Shown here one piece after another: positions 1 through 9,500 of a DNA stretch of 64,000 nucleotides. This DNA is from UBA6144 sp036770305 (lineage in GTDB: Bacteria; Bdellovibrionota; Bacteriovoracia; Bacteriovoracales; Bacteriovoracaceae), in NCBI GenBank assembly GCA_036770305.1, contig DAIPJL010000001.1:4433-68432 (forward strand), in the 5' to 3' direction. The notes under the pieces are model-generated. The model saw only the letters and a list, made by a program, of their open reading frames with translations, was not told where the DNA came from and searched no databases. Each line of letters opens with the position of its first letter. The first letter of the stretch is position 1. Made by a program: the position numbers and the translations under genes.

Positions 1-1140
1 ACGCTAAGCCTCACGAACATCCCCTGGGACCAGGCCCTGGACACCGTGTTCTCGATCGCGAAGCTCGTCGCCTCGAAGAACTCGAACATCCTGTCGATCC
101 GCACGAAGGCGAAGGCGCAGACCGAGCGCGAGGCGGAGCTGAAGGCGGAGGCCATGAAGGCGAGCCTCGAGCCGCTCGTCACGAAGGTCTTCCCCTTGAG
201 CTACGCGATCATGGCGGACCTCAAGAAGATCCTCGAGGGCTACATCACCAAGCGCGGTTCCATGGCCGACGACCCCCGCACGAACAGCCTCATCATTCAG
301 GAGACCATCGGGAACATCGAGCGCGTGAAGAAGATCATCGAACTCCTCGACACGCAGACGCCGCAGATCCTCATCGAGTCGAAGATCGTCGAGGCGACGG
401 AGAACTACGCGAAGAAGATCGGCCTGTCGAACGGCATCTCTTTTGGCTACGACCCGGTCCTCCAGGGCCCCATCACGAACGTGGGTCCCGGGTTCAGCTT
501 CTCCACCGCCGGCGGAAACGCCGAAGCCGGCCAGAGCGCCTTCGGCCTCAACATCCAGTCCTTCAAGCGCCTGGCGAACCTCAACGTCGCGCTCGAGCTC
601 ATGGAGAGCGAGTCGAAGGTCCGCATCGTGACGGCGCCGAAGATCGTCACGCAGAACAAGCGCGAGGCCACCATCACGAGCACGGACACGACGAGCTTCC
701 AGGTGCAGACGGCGCAGCCGGGGGCGCCGCCGCTGATCACCTTCCAGCAGATCCCGGTCGCGCTTTCGCTCAAGGTGACGCCGCAGGTGACGAACGAGGG
801 CTCGATCAACATGGCCGTCACCGTGAACAAGGGTTCTTTCGGCCCGCGGCCACCGGGCGCAGCTCTCGCGCCGCCGAACACCACCGAGCGCCAGCTGACG
901 ACGAACGTGCTCGTGGAGAACGGCTCGACGATCGTGCTGGGCGGCCTGTATAGCACCGAGACTTCCGAGAACCACCAAGGGATTCCATTCCTGAAGGACC
1001 TCCCGCTGGTCGGCTGGCTCTTCCGGACTCCGCACAACCCGCAGACGGCGCGCACCGAGCTCCTGATCTTCCTTACTCCTCGAGTGATCAATCAGGAAGA
1101 GGCGGGCCTGGTCAATCGTTCCAGCGCGCCGACGCTCTAG
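1..1140 (+). CDS. pilQ: Type IV pilus secretin PilQ, C-terminal part (5' truncated by window)
   Basis: This is the outer-membrane secretin ring through which the type IV pilus passes. The reading frame is open from base 1, so the N-terminal part lies outside the window; about 379 residues remain. The segment begins in an N0-like region (LTNIPWDQALDTVF), is followed by an N1-type domain (PLSYAIMADLKKIL, then DPRTNSLII), and ends in the secretin core. The core shows the alternating beta-strand pattern, ENGSTIVLGG, the PFLKDLPLVGWLF motif typical of secretins, and ELLIFLTPRVI near the end. It is followed 9 bases later by a TPR gene and then aroQ, an order known to me from Bdellovibrio-like genomes, which makes PilQ more likely than a type II secretion GspD. 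Confidence 0.93.
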   Translation, partial: TLSLTNIPWDQALDTVFSIAKLVASKNSNILSIRTKAKAQTEREAELKAEAMKASLEPLVTKVFPLSYAIMADLKKILEGYITKRGSMADDPRTNSLIIQETIGNIERVKKIIELLDTQTPQILIESKIVEATENYAKKIGLSNGISFGYDPVLQGPITNVGPGFSFSTAGGNAEAGQSAFGLNIQSFKRLANLNVALELMESESKVRIVTAPKIVTQNKREATITSTDTTSFQVQTAQPGAPPLITFQQIPVALSLKVTPQVTNEGSINMAVTVNKGSFGPRPPGAALAPPNTTERQLTTNVLVENGSTIVLGGLYSTETSENHQGIPFLKDLPLVGWLFRTPHNPQTARTELLIFLTPRVINQEEAGLVNRSSAPTL

Positions 1141-1149
1141 GAGCCCGCG

Positions 1150-2190
1150 ATGGCACCGAGGCGCCCAGCCACCGCACTGCTGAGCAAGTACCTGGAGCAG
1201 TACCGCCGGCAGCCCGCGTCGCGGGTCTTCGCGCCGCTGGCGGAAGCGTACCGCAAGCTGGGTATGCTCGACGAAGCCCTGCAGGTGCTGCGCGACGGCC
1301 TGCGGAGGCATCCGAACTACGTGCTTGGTTACCTCGTGCTCGCGCAGTGCTACGCGGATCAGCGCAAGCACGAAGCCGCCTACCAGACGCTCATGCCGCT
1401 GGCGCCGAAGAACCTCGACAACCATTCGCTGCAGCGGCTCTTCGCGCAGACCTGCCTCGAACTCGGCTACCTCGACGAGGCCCTCGAGACCTTCAAGTAC
1501 CTTCTCTTCCTCAATCCGCGGGACCCCTTCTACGCGGAGAAAGTGCGCACCCTGGAAGACGATCTCCAGCGCCGGACGATCATCAAGCCGCAGTCCGCGC
1601 TCAAGAAGGCGCCGGGCCACACGCCGGTGTCCGAGAGCCTCGAGGAAGACTGGGCGATGGTCGACTTCGCCGGGAGAGACACTGCGCCCGCGGCGAGCAC
1701 GGACGAAGACCAGTGGACCATGCGCACGACTGTGCCGCAGGAGCAGCGCGCTCCCCAGCCCTCGCTGCCGGACGAGTGGAAGATCATGGAGCGCTCCATC
1801 GACGACGATTTCTTCAGCGACGAAGAGGTCGAGCCGGAGGACGCCGAAGCTCCGGTGGCGGCGGACGCGGCGCCGCTGGCGTCGCACACGCTCGTGGACC
1901 TCTACCTCGCACAGAACCACCTCGCGCCGGCGATCGATCTCCTCGAGAGCTTCCTGCAGCAGAACCCGAACGACCAGCGTTCGCGCGCGCGCCTCGCCGA
2001 ACTCAGAGGGCAGCCGAGTCCAGCGGTGGAACGTCTTCCTGACGCCGAAGCGGAGTCGGGCCACGACGTGCTCATGCGCATGATCGAAGAAGAAGTGCAC
2101 GCTCCTCTCGGACAGAAGATGGAGCGCGCGTATCGGCTCTTCCTCCAGCACATCCAGCTCACCGCAGACGAGAAGAGGGGCCATGGCTAA
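1150..2190 (+). CDS. Tetratricopeptide-repeat protein
   Basis: A 346-residue protein of TPR type without a signal peptide. Helical repeats occupy roughly residues 14-125 (LAEAYRKLGMLDEALQVL, then CLELGYLDEALETFKYLL). A long acidic, low-complexity linker follows at about 160-245 with scattered tryptophans, and another TPR lies near 248-285 (LVDLYLAQNHLAPAIDLL). Such proteins are scaffolds; no catalytic motif is visible. It follows pilQ by 9 bases and its stop overlaps the aroQ start by 8 bases, so it is translationally coupled. A role in pilus assembly is suggested only by the position after pilQ. Its strand-opposite frame is also open for hundreds of codons, which is a GC-skew artefact. Confidence 0.85.
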   Translation: MAPRRPATALLSKYLEQYRRQPASRVFAPLAEAYRKLGMLDEALQVLRDGLRRHPNYVLGYLVLAQCYADQRKHEAAYQTLMPLAPKNLDNHSLQRLFAQTCLELGYLDEALETFKYLLFLNPRDPFYAEKVRTLEDDLQRRTIIKPQSALKKAPGHTPVSESLEEDWAMVDFAGRDTAPAASTDEDQWTMRTTVPQEQRAPQPSLPDEWKIMERSIDDDFFSDEEVEPEDAEAPVAADAAPLASHTLVDLYLAQNHLAPAIDLLESFLQQNPNDQRSRARLAELRGQPSPAVERLPDAEAESGHDVLMRMIEEEVHAPLGQKMERAYRLFLQHIQLTADEKRGHG

Positions 2191-2611
2191 AAGATTCTTA
2201 GTGCTCAACGGCCCGAACCTGAACCTCCTCGGAACGCGCGAACCCGAGGTCTACGGAAGCTTCACCCTCGCGGAACTCGAGGAGTACACGTCGCAGCGTC
2301 TCGCAACGCATTCGGTGCAGCTCGAATGGAAGCAGTCGAATCATGAAGGTGATTTAGTGCAATGGATTCAAGATGCCGCTTCGCAGAACTTTGCTGCGGT
2401 CATCCTTAATCCCGGTGGCTATTCGCACACATCCGTGGCCATTCATGACGCAATAAAAAGTGTGAAAATTCCAGTGATTGAAGTTCACCTCTCGAATGTC
2501 TATCGGCGCGAAGGGTTCCGACAGACTTTATTGACGGCAAAGGCCTCGCTGGGCATAATGAGCGGGCTCGGAAAAGACGCCTACTGGCTTGCCGTTATGT
2601 CGCAACTCTAA
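2183..2611 (+). CDS. aroQ: Type II 3-dehydroquinate dehydratase
   Basis: This cytosolic dodecameric enzyme of the shikimate pathway dehydrates 3-dehydroquinate to 3-dehydroshikimate. The 142-residue length is normal for the family. Visible signatures are LNGPNLNLLGTREP at residues 8-21, the catalytic tyrosine Y24 in VYGS, the NHEG motif, NPGGYSHTSVAIHDAI, and EVHLSN with the active-site histidine. The start overlaps the preceding TPR gene by 8 bases. Codon use becomes less GC-rich in the second half of the gene (from about 2340), where a good promoter for the next gene, efp, is embedded. Confidence 0.96.
   Translation: MAKRFLVLNGPNLNLLGTREPEVYGSFTLAELEEYTSQRLATHSVQLEWKQSNHEGDLVQWIQDAASQNFAAVILNPGGYSHTSVAIHDAIKSVKIPVIEVHLSNVYRREGFRQTLLTAKASLGIMSGLGKDAYWLAVMSQL
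2531..2559 (+). promoter_or_regulatory. Sigma-70-type promoter for efp inside aroQ
   Basis: TTGACG (2531-2536) and CATAAT (2554-2559) are separated by exactly 17 bases; each hexamer matches the consensus at five of six positions. A start near 2566 would give a leader of about 59 bases to the efp ATG at 2625. It lies within the last codons of aroQ and would let the abundant elongation factor be expressed independently of the operon. Confidence 0.6.
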
Positions 2612-2624
2612 AAGGAAGCCCTTC

Positions 2625-3191
2625 ATGTACCAGACAACTGACTTTCGCAAAGGTCTCAAGATTGAGCTCGAGGGAAAACCGTACCTCATCGTGGAATTCC
2701 AACACGTCAACCCAGGTAAGGGCTCGGCTTTCGTGCGCACGCGCCTCAAGAACCTCGAGACCAACCAAGTCATCGAGAAGACCTTCAAGGCCGGCGTGGA
2801 CACCGCCGGCAAGCCGGACATGGAAGAGCGCGAGATGGAGTTCAACTACTCCGACATGGACGGCTTCAATTTCATGGAGCAGTCCACCTTCGAGATGATC
2901 CACCTCTCGAACGAGCAGGTCGGCGACTACAAGTACTACCTCCAGGAAGGCATCAAGGTCTTCGTGCTCTACTACAACGGCCGCCCGATCGCCATCGAGG
3001 TGCCGAACTTCGTGAACCTCAAGGTCGTCAGCACGGACCCGGGCCTCAAGGGAGACACGGCTTCCGGCGGCAGTAAGAAAGCGATCATGGACACGGGCCT
3101 GCAGGTCAACGTCCCGCTCTTCATCAAAGAGGGCGAAGTCCTGAAGATCGACACGCGCACTGGCGAATACATCGAACGAGCAAAGGTTTAA
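2625..3191 (+). CDS. efp: Translation elongation factor P
   Basis: EF-P rescues ribosomes stalled on polyproline stretches. The protein is 188 residues, the standard length, starting at ATG 2625 behind the ribosome site AAAGGAAG (2611-2618); an upstream in-frame ATG at 2589 falls inside aroQ and is not needed. The three-domain layout is visible: KOW-like domain I with FRKGLKIEL and the loop PGKGSAF, whose lysine K32 is the position modified in many bacteria, then two OB-like domains ending with the family's characteristic C-terminal VPLFIKEGEVLKIDTRTGEY. No EpmA/EpmB-type modification gene is seen nearby. accB follows after 4 bases. Confidence 0.97.
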   Translation: MYQTTDFRKGLKIELEGKPYLIVEFQHVNPGKGSAFVRTRLKNLETNQVIEKTFKAGVDTAGKPDMEEREMEFNYSDMDGFNFMEQSTFEMIHLSNEQVGDYKYYLQEGIKVFVLYYNGRPIAIEVPNFVNLKVVSTDPGLKGDTASGGSKKAIMDTGLQVNVPLFIKEGEVLKIDTRTGEYIERAKV

Positions 3192-3195
3192 TCCC

Positions 3196-3666
3196 ATGGC
3201 CATCGACATGAAAGGTCTCAAAGACTTCGTCAAACTCGCGAAGGACTCCGGCGCTTCGGAGCTCGTCTACGAAACCAAGACCATCAAGCTAAAGGTGAAC
3301 TTCGGCGCCACCGGGCCGGTGGTCATGAGCACTCCGAGCTACGCTGCTCCCGCAGCCGCAGCGCCGGCGCCGGCCGCTGCTCGCGCCGCCGCGGTGGAAG
3401 CCCCGAAGGCTGCCGCGGATGCGAACCTCCACGTGATCAAATCTCCCTTCGTGGGAACCTTTTATTCTTCACCTGCGCCGGGCAAGCCCGTTTACGTGAA
3501 GGTCGGCGATAAGGTGAAGGCCGGCCAGACCCTCTGCGTGCTCGAAGCCATGAAGATCATGAACGAGATCGACGCGGACGCCGCGGGGGAGATCGTCGAG
3601 ATCTGCGTGGATAACGAGAGCCTCGTCGAGTATGGCCAACCGCTCTTCAAGATCAAGCGCGCATGA
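3196..3666 (+). CDS. accB: Biotin carboxyl carrier protein of acetyl-CoA carboxylase
   Basis: This is the biotin-carrying subunit of acetyl-CoA carboxylase, the first committed step of fatty-acid synthesis. The 156 residues comprise an N-terminal helical part, an Ala/Pro-rich flexible linker (about 50-75), and a C-terminal biotinyl domain. The biotin attachment lysine lies in CVLEAMKIMNEID. The domain begins at SPFVGTFYSSPAPG and ends at GQPLFKIKRA, as in the family. The stop codon overlaps the accC start (ATGA at 3663-3666), so both subunits are made from coupled translation. Confidence 0.97.
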   Translation: MAIDMKGLKDFVKLAKDSGASELVYETKTIKLKVNFGATGPVVMSTPSYAAPAAAAPAPAAARAAAVEAPKAAADANLHVIKSPFVGTFYSSPAPGKPVYVKVGDKVKAGQTLCVLEAMKIMNEIDADAAGEIVEICVDNESLVEYGQPLFKIKRA

Positions 3667-5018
3667 GCTCGGTGAAGGTGTTCACGAAAGTCTTGATCGC
3701 GAACCGCGGCGAGATCGCCGTGCGCATCATCCGGTCGTGCCGAGAGCTCGGAATCCAAACGGTCGCCGTCCACTCGACCGCGGATGAAGACAGCCTGCAC
3801 GTGAAGATGGCCGACGAGTCCGTCTGCATCGGCCCAGCGAAGAGCGCGCAGAGCTACCTGAACATTCCGCAGCTGCTTTCCGCCGCCGACATCACCGGCG
3901 CGGACGCCATTCATCCGGGCTACGGCTTCCTCTCCGAAGACGACGAATTCTCCGAGATGTGCGCGAAGTGGGGCATCACCTTCATCGGGCCCTCACCCGA
4001 GTGCGTGCGCAAGATGGGTGACAAGATCGAGTCGAAGATCCTCGCGCGGGAAGCCGGCGTTCCGACGCTCGAGCCGATCTACGTGAAGGGCAAGTCCCTC
4101 GACGAGGTGAAGGCCGAGGCCCGCAAGATGGGCTACCCGATCCTCATCAAAGCGTCGGCCGGCGGCGGCGGCCGCGGCATGAAGCGCATCGAGAGCGAAG
4201 CCGAGCTCCCGGACACGCTCGCGCGCCTCGAGGTCGAAGCGAAGAACGCCTTCGGCGACGGCACGCTCTTCATCGAGAAGTACATCCAGAATCCTCGCCA
4301 CGTGGAGATCCAGATCCTCGCGGACAAGCACGGTAACGTGCTTCACCTCGGCGAGCGCGACTGCACGATCCAACGGCGCTTCCAGAAGATCCTCGAGGAG
4401 AGCCCGTCGCCGGTGCTCCCGGAGAAGACGCGCGAAGAGATGTGCGCGGCTTCCATCCGCCTCGCGAAGGCGGTGAAGTACGACTCCGTCGGCACCGTCG
4501 AGTACCTCTACGACCAGGACGACGGCAAATTTTACTTCATGGAGATGAACACGCGCATCCAGGTCGAGCACCCGGTGACCGAGCAGCGCACTGGCATCGA
4601 CCTGATCGCCGAGCAGATCCGTGTGGCCATGGGCCACGAGCTGAAACTCCGACAAAAAGACATCACTTTCCGTGGCCACGTCATCGAATTCCGCATCAAC
4701 GCGGAGGATGGCCGGACGGGCATGCCCTCGCCGGGGTTGATCACGCATTATCACAGACCTGGCGGCCTGGGTGTGCGATCAGACGACTTTATTTATACGG
4801 GATATACCGTACCGCCCTACTACGACTCGATGGTTTCCAAGGTCATCGTCACCGCCGACAGCCGCGAGAAGTGTCTCGCGCGGGGGATGCGCGCGCTCAC
4901 CGAAATCGTCGTGTCTGGTATCCAGACGAACATCGATCTGCACAAAAAAATCATCACGGATAAGGACTTTGTGGAGAACCGATATTCCACAAATTTTCTC
5001 ACGAAACTTCTCGAATAA
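3663..5018 (+). CDS. accC: Biotin carboxylase subunit of acetyl-CoA carboxylase
   Basis: This subunit carboxylates the AccB-bound biotin using ATP and bicarbonate. The 451-residue length and domain order are normal: N-terminal biotin carboxylase domain (KVLIANRGEIAVRIIRSC and IHPGYGFLSE), ATP-grasp domain with the glycine loop KASAGGGGRGMK, ERDCTIQRRFQKILEESPSP and the metal-binding EMNTRIQVEHPVTE, then the C-terminal domain. The start overlaps accB by 4 bases. The last 130 codons are visibly less GC-rich than the rest, just before a perfect TATAAT box at 5021. Confidence 0.97.
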   Translation: MSSVKVFTKVLIANRGEIAVRIIRSCRELGIQTVAVHSTADEDSLHVKMADESVCIGPAKSAQSYLNIPQLLSAADITGADAIHPGYGFLSEDDEFSEMCAKWGITFIGPSPECVRKMGDKIESKILAREAGVPTLEPIYVKGKSLDEVKAEARKMGYPILIKASAGGGGRGMKRIESEAELPDTLARLEVEAKNAFGDGTLFIEKYIQNPRHVEIQILADKHGNVLHLGERDCTIQRRFQKILEESPSPVLPEKTREEMCAASIRLAKAVKYDSVGTVEYLYDQDDGKFYFMEMNTRIQVEHPVTEQRTGIDLIAEQIRVAMGHELKLRQKDITFRGHVIEFRINAEDGRTGMPSPGLITHYHRPGGLGVRSDDFIYTGYTVPPYYDSMVSKVIVTADSREKCLARGMRALTEIVVSGIQTNIDLHKKIITDKDFVENRYSTNFLTKLLE

Positions 5019-5026
5019 AGTATAAT
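4996..5026 (+). promoter_or_regulatory. Possible promoter at the accC 3' end
   Basis: A perfect TATAAT lies at 5021-5026 directly after the accC stop. The best upstream hexamer is TTCTCA (4996-5001, four of six matches) with a long 19-base spacer. It would drive the gene at 5065, which has a strong ribosome site AGGAGGGGG at 5051-5059. The -35 element is weak, so the assignment rests mainly on the -10 box and its intergenic position. Confidence 0.4.
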
Positions 5027-5064
5027 GAATTCAGGATGTTGGGCAACCCCAGGAGGGGGTTATC

Positions 5065-6501
5065 ATGGATCATTACGAGGAAGCTCGGAAAGCTTTCGAT
5101 GAGCGCCGCTACCTCGAGGTGTTGGCACACCTCGAACGACTCGGTCGCGAGCTCACCGCGCACGAGGCCTGCGAAGTTTCGCGGCTGAATTTTTTATCCG
5201 CCAGGGCCCTCGGCGATCGCGAAGCGTGGCGACTGCTCAAGGCGTGGGTCGCGCGCATCGAGGACGGTGCCCACGCGCTAGAGGTCGCCAGCGAACACCT
5301 CGCGCTCGTGCCCGCGGAGCACCTCGAGTTCTACCACGAGCTCTGCGCGAGAATTTTTTTTCAGCGCGGAGAGCTCGGCCGCGCCTGCGCGTCCGCGAAG
5401 CGCCACATCGATCTGCTCTTCAGTAAGAAGGCCCTCCCGCAGCTCGCGGCAGCGACCGAGAAGTACCGCCGTCAGTTTCCGCATGAGTTGAGCTTGCTCT
5501 TCACGGCGCTCTCGGTGGCGGCGCTCGCCGGTGATCCCGCCCGCGCGACCGAGAGCTACCAGGAACTGCAGGAAACCGTCCGGCGCCGCTGGCACAAGCT
5601 CGAGGGCATCGGAACTCACACGCGCGCGGAGGTGCTGGCGATGGCCACACAGGCCGTCGAGCAGCTGGACACGAGCTCCGGCGAGGCGGTGATCCTGCAG
5701 AGCTACGCGCTGCTCTGTCAGCGGCTGCAGGAGCGACGGCGTCTCTCGGCGAGTGAGTGGAAGAAGCTCCTCGAGCTCGTGGTCTACGACGCGAACTGGC
5801 GCCACCTCAAACTCGCGCTCGAGCACGCGCTCCTCGCCGAAGACTCCGAGCTGGCCACGGAAGTTCTCCGTCAGCTGAAGCTGAAGCCCGGTTTCTCCGT
5901 CGTGAAGCTCACGCGCTTCGACGCGCACATCCGCGACTTCTATTTCTCGCGCAAACCCCAGGCCGAAGCTCCGGCCTACCGGTCGCCGCTCACCGCCGAG
6001 GACCTGCGACTGACAGAAAACGCGCCGACCCCGGTGGCCACCTCCGTCGCCGATCCGGAGGTCCCCGACGAAGAGCTGAAGACCATCGAGCTCAATGCGA
6101 TCAGCCAGATCGCCCACGTGGCACCGCCGGTCGACGTTCTCTTCGAGCTTGTCATCACCTACAAAACTCTCGGGTTTCAGCGGGTGACCGGCTGGATTCT
6201 GCGCCGTCTCAGCAGCGGCGTCGACCTCTCGGAGAAGCAGCGGAAGAAGCTGGCCTACCTCAGCGTGATCCACTCGATCGACTGCGGCCAGGACTACCAC
6301 GCGCTCGCCGTCCTCGAGGAACTGCTGGGGGACTCCGCGCTCGGCCTCGACGAACTCAAGGAGCTCAAGTACGTGCAGGGGAGCGTCTACCAGCGGCTCG
6401 GCTTCACCGCAGAAGCCGCCGCGGCCTACGCGGTGGTCGCCGCACTGGACCCGGCCTACCGTCGCCTCTCGGAAAGGATCGCAAGCCTTGGCCCGCGTTA
6501 A
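5065..6501 (+). CDS. TPR-like helical-repeat protein of unknown function
   Basis: A 478-residue soluble protein, almost entirely predicted helix, with degenerate tetratricopeptide-like repeats both near the N-terminus (ARKAFDERRYLEVLAHLERL) and at the end (VQGSVYQRLGFTAEAAAAYAVVAALDP). No enzyme motif or signal peptide is visible. ATG 5065 follows an excellent ribosome site. The stop overlaps the TTG start of tamB by 14 bases, so it is the first gene of a TPR-tamB-tamA unit; a role in outer-membrane assembly is inferred only from this linkage. Confidence 0.8.
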   Translation: MDHYEEARKAFDERRYLEVLAHLERLGRELTAHEACEVSRLNFLSARALGDREAWRLLKAWVARIEDGAHALEVASEHLALVPAEHLEFYHELCARIFFQRGELGRACASAKRHIDLLFSKKALPQLAAATEKYRRQFPHELSLLFTALSVAALAGDPARATESYQELQETVRRRWHKLEGIGTHTRAEVLAMATQAVEQLDTSSGEAVILQSYALLCQRLQERRRLSASEWKKLLELVVYDANWRHLKLALEHALLAEDSELATEVLRQLKLKPGFSVVKLTRFDAHIRDFYFSRKPQAEAPAYRSPLTAEDLRLTENAPTPVATSVADPEVPDEELKTIELNAISQIAHVAPPVDVLFELVITYKTLGFQRVTGWILRRLSSGVDLSEKQRKKLAYLSVIHSIDCGQDYHALAVLEELLGDSALGLDELKELKYVQGSVYQRLGFTAEAAAAYAVVAALDPAYRRLSERIASLGPR

Positions 6502-9500
6502 CACCGTGCTGGTATTCTTCCTGCTTCTCTTCGCGGCCCTCAGCGCCGCGGCCTGGGCGTTTCTCCAGTCGCGTTCCTTCGGTCAGCTCCTGTCGCGTGC
6601 GGTGACCGAGATCTCCTCGAAACAGTTCGACACGAAGGTGCGCTTCAGCCGCGTTGGGATCCACTTCTTCCCCCCCGGGCTTTCGCTCGAGAACGTCAGC
6701 CTCCGCTACGAACGCCAGGGGACGCGCATCGACGCCGAAGCCGGGTCGCTCGGCGTGGTCTTCGACCTGCGCTTCTACTCGCAGAACAAGCTCCACCTCG
6801 GGGAGGTCTACCTCTCGGAGGGCTTCGCGGACCTGCGCTTCGAGCCGAGCACGACGGAGAGCACGCATCCCTGGGACCTGATCCAGTCGGAGCTCAAGAA
6901 GCTGCCGATCGACGTCGGCACGATCCGCATCACGGATAGCCGGATCAGCGTCCTCGAGACGACCGTCGACGCCCATCACCTCGAGCTCAACCCCGGCCCC
7001 GAGGTTGTCACCGTGGACGCCGAACTCAAGCTCATCAAGCACCAGTCGATGCCCAGTAGCGTCGACGTTCTGCGCATCCGTGCGGACGTGAAGCGTGAGG
7101 TCCTGACGGCGAAGACCGTGCAGGTGATGCAGAAGAGTTCGAAGCTCCTCGCCAGTGGCGTGGTCGAAAACTGGGCCGACCGCGAGCGCCTCCGGGTGGC
7201 CGGGAACTTCGAGAGCGAGCTCTTCGTCCCCGACCTCCACGAATGGGGCGACCTCCCGGTCGTCCGCCTCGAGAGCGGAGTGCTGCGGGCCAAGGGAGAG
7301 TTCCGGTGGTCGGCGGCGGAGAAGTTCGCCGGCAGAGCGGACCTCGTGGTGTCGGGCCTGCGCTCGAACGTCGCGGTCGCCCAGCGCATCGAAGCTCAGG
7401 CGGAGGCGCGGGACCAGCGCATCTTCGTGAGCCAGTTTCGCCTGCGCAACAATGACGAAAAGCTCGAGCTGATCGAGCCCGCCGTGCTGGTGGACCTCGC
7501 GAACGACCGGCTGCTGCCGAACGCTCTCCCGCTGAGAGCCGACAAGCTCTCCCTGAGCAATGCCCTCTCGGTCCTCGGGCCCGCGCTGGCGCCGCTGAAG
7601 GGGACGCTCACCGGGAACCTCCTCTTCCGGCTCAAGGGCCAGGACCTTTTCTTCACCCCGGCGAAGGGCTTCCAGCTCGATCGCCTGCGCCTCGACGTCG
7701 ACGGTGACGGCGAGAACAACATCATCGACGCACCCGTCGTCTGGCTCGAGGACACGGAACTCATGGTGGTCAACGGAACCTTCGTCGTGAAGGGTCAGGT
7801 GCGCGCGCCGCTCTCACAGGTCGAGGTCGAGGGCTTCGTGAGCCGCGACGAGGTGCGCGTCGACGCGAAGGCGAGTCAGCTGTCGCTGACAGACTTCGGC
7901 GACGTCGCGGGCCTGGGCCTCAAGGGGCGCGGAGCGAACACCATCCGCGCGCGCGGGCCACTGGAAAAGGTCAAGCTCAGCTTCGAGGGAGAACTGCGAG
8001 AGTTCGAGGTCCTCGGCTACCGCCTGGGCAACGTCCAGCAGCGGGTCACGCTCAACCTCGCCGACGGGAGCGTCGACCTCGCGTCGGTCTCGGCGCGCAA
8101 GGGACGCTACGACTTCAGCGGCTCGGGCGTCGTGAACTACAAGAACTTCTTGCTCGACCTCAGCGTCGACATCCCTGGCATCGCGTACAGCGAATTCAAA
8201 GACGCGATCCATCCCCTCGCCGATGGGCTGGCGTTCCTCCCCGAGGACTTCGATGGCCAGCTCCAAGGCGCCGTGGGCCTCTACGCGAAGGGAGACATCG
8301 CGAGCCTCGCCGTGGTGGCCGACGTCTACGCCCAGAAGCTCGTCGCCGGCGGCGAGCAGTTCCGGGACGCGAAGTTCAGCTTTCGCTACGCGAACCGCGA
8401 CATCGCGCTCAAGAACATCTCCGTCACAAAAGAAAGCGGCAAGCTCACCGGCGAGGTGGGCTACGACCTCGCGCGCCGGCAGCTCAGCTACAACCTTTCG
8501 CTGCGAGGCCTCGCCTCGGACGAGCTGGGTTTCTACAAGCGCTCGCCCCTCGCCCTGAGCTTCCGGTCCGTGGGCGAGTTCCAGGGCCAGCAGACTCCTT
8601 CGCGCTGGCGCCACCGCGGGTACCTGGGCCTCACGCAGTCGCGGATCCACGAGCGCCTCCTCCCGGACAGCACCTTCGAGTGGGACCTGCGCGACGACGC
8701 GGTCTTCGCGGACCTGAAGGTGGCGCGCGATTGGGTGCTGCTCTCCGCGAACTCCTTCAAGGAAAAAGTCGGGCCGACTGTCGACGCCGAACTGAGCGTC
8801 AACCTCCCCGACCTGCCGCTCTTCCTCCGGGGCCTTCTCGGTGAGAACTCGCAGCTCACGGCATCGAAGGGAGAGCTGAGCCTCGCGTCTCGCATCCGCG
8901 TGACGAACTGGGAGTGGAACCGGCTGACGGCCGGCGTCTGGCTCAAGACGCTCCGGCTGCAGACGCCGGAGATCAGCGTGGACCAGAGGTTCGACGCGCG
9001 ACAGGTGGAGATCACCGACGGTGACGTGAAGCGCTGGGCACTGCAGATCGACAGCGGCGATCTGAAAGTTTCCTCCACCGCGCGCGGCGAGCTCCGCAAT
9101 CGAATCGTCATCGCCAACGACGTCGACGTCGACGCGAAGTACCTCGAGCTCCTGAGCCGCCACGTCTCGCGCGCCGACGGACGGGTGCGCGCCAAAAGCC
9201 GGCACGTCCTCTCGGAGCGCGGGGTCGACTCGGAGGGTGAGGTGAGCGCCCGAGACCTCACGCTCTCGACCGAACTTCTGCCCTTCAGTCTCACCGACCT
9301 CGCGTTCAAGCTCCACCTAAAGAACCGCGAGGTCGAGCTGGAGCAGCTCAGCTTCCGGCCCGATGCGGGCCGCGTGAGCGCGACGGGGACCATGCTCCTC
9401 GCGGGCATCAACCCGGACCTGAACTTTCGCTTCGTCTTTGACCGGGCCACGGTGCCCTTCAAGTCGAAGTCGAGCGTGACGCTCTCCGGAGAGGCCCTGC

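Noticed and set aside
4..2208. 734-codon open frame on the minus strand opposite pilQ and the TPR gene
   Set aside because: Arg/Leu/Val-rich, low-complexity product of GC-rich antisense; the plus-strand genes have clear families.
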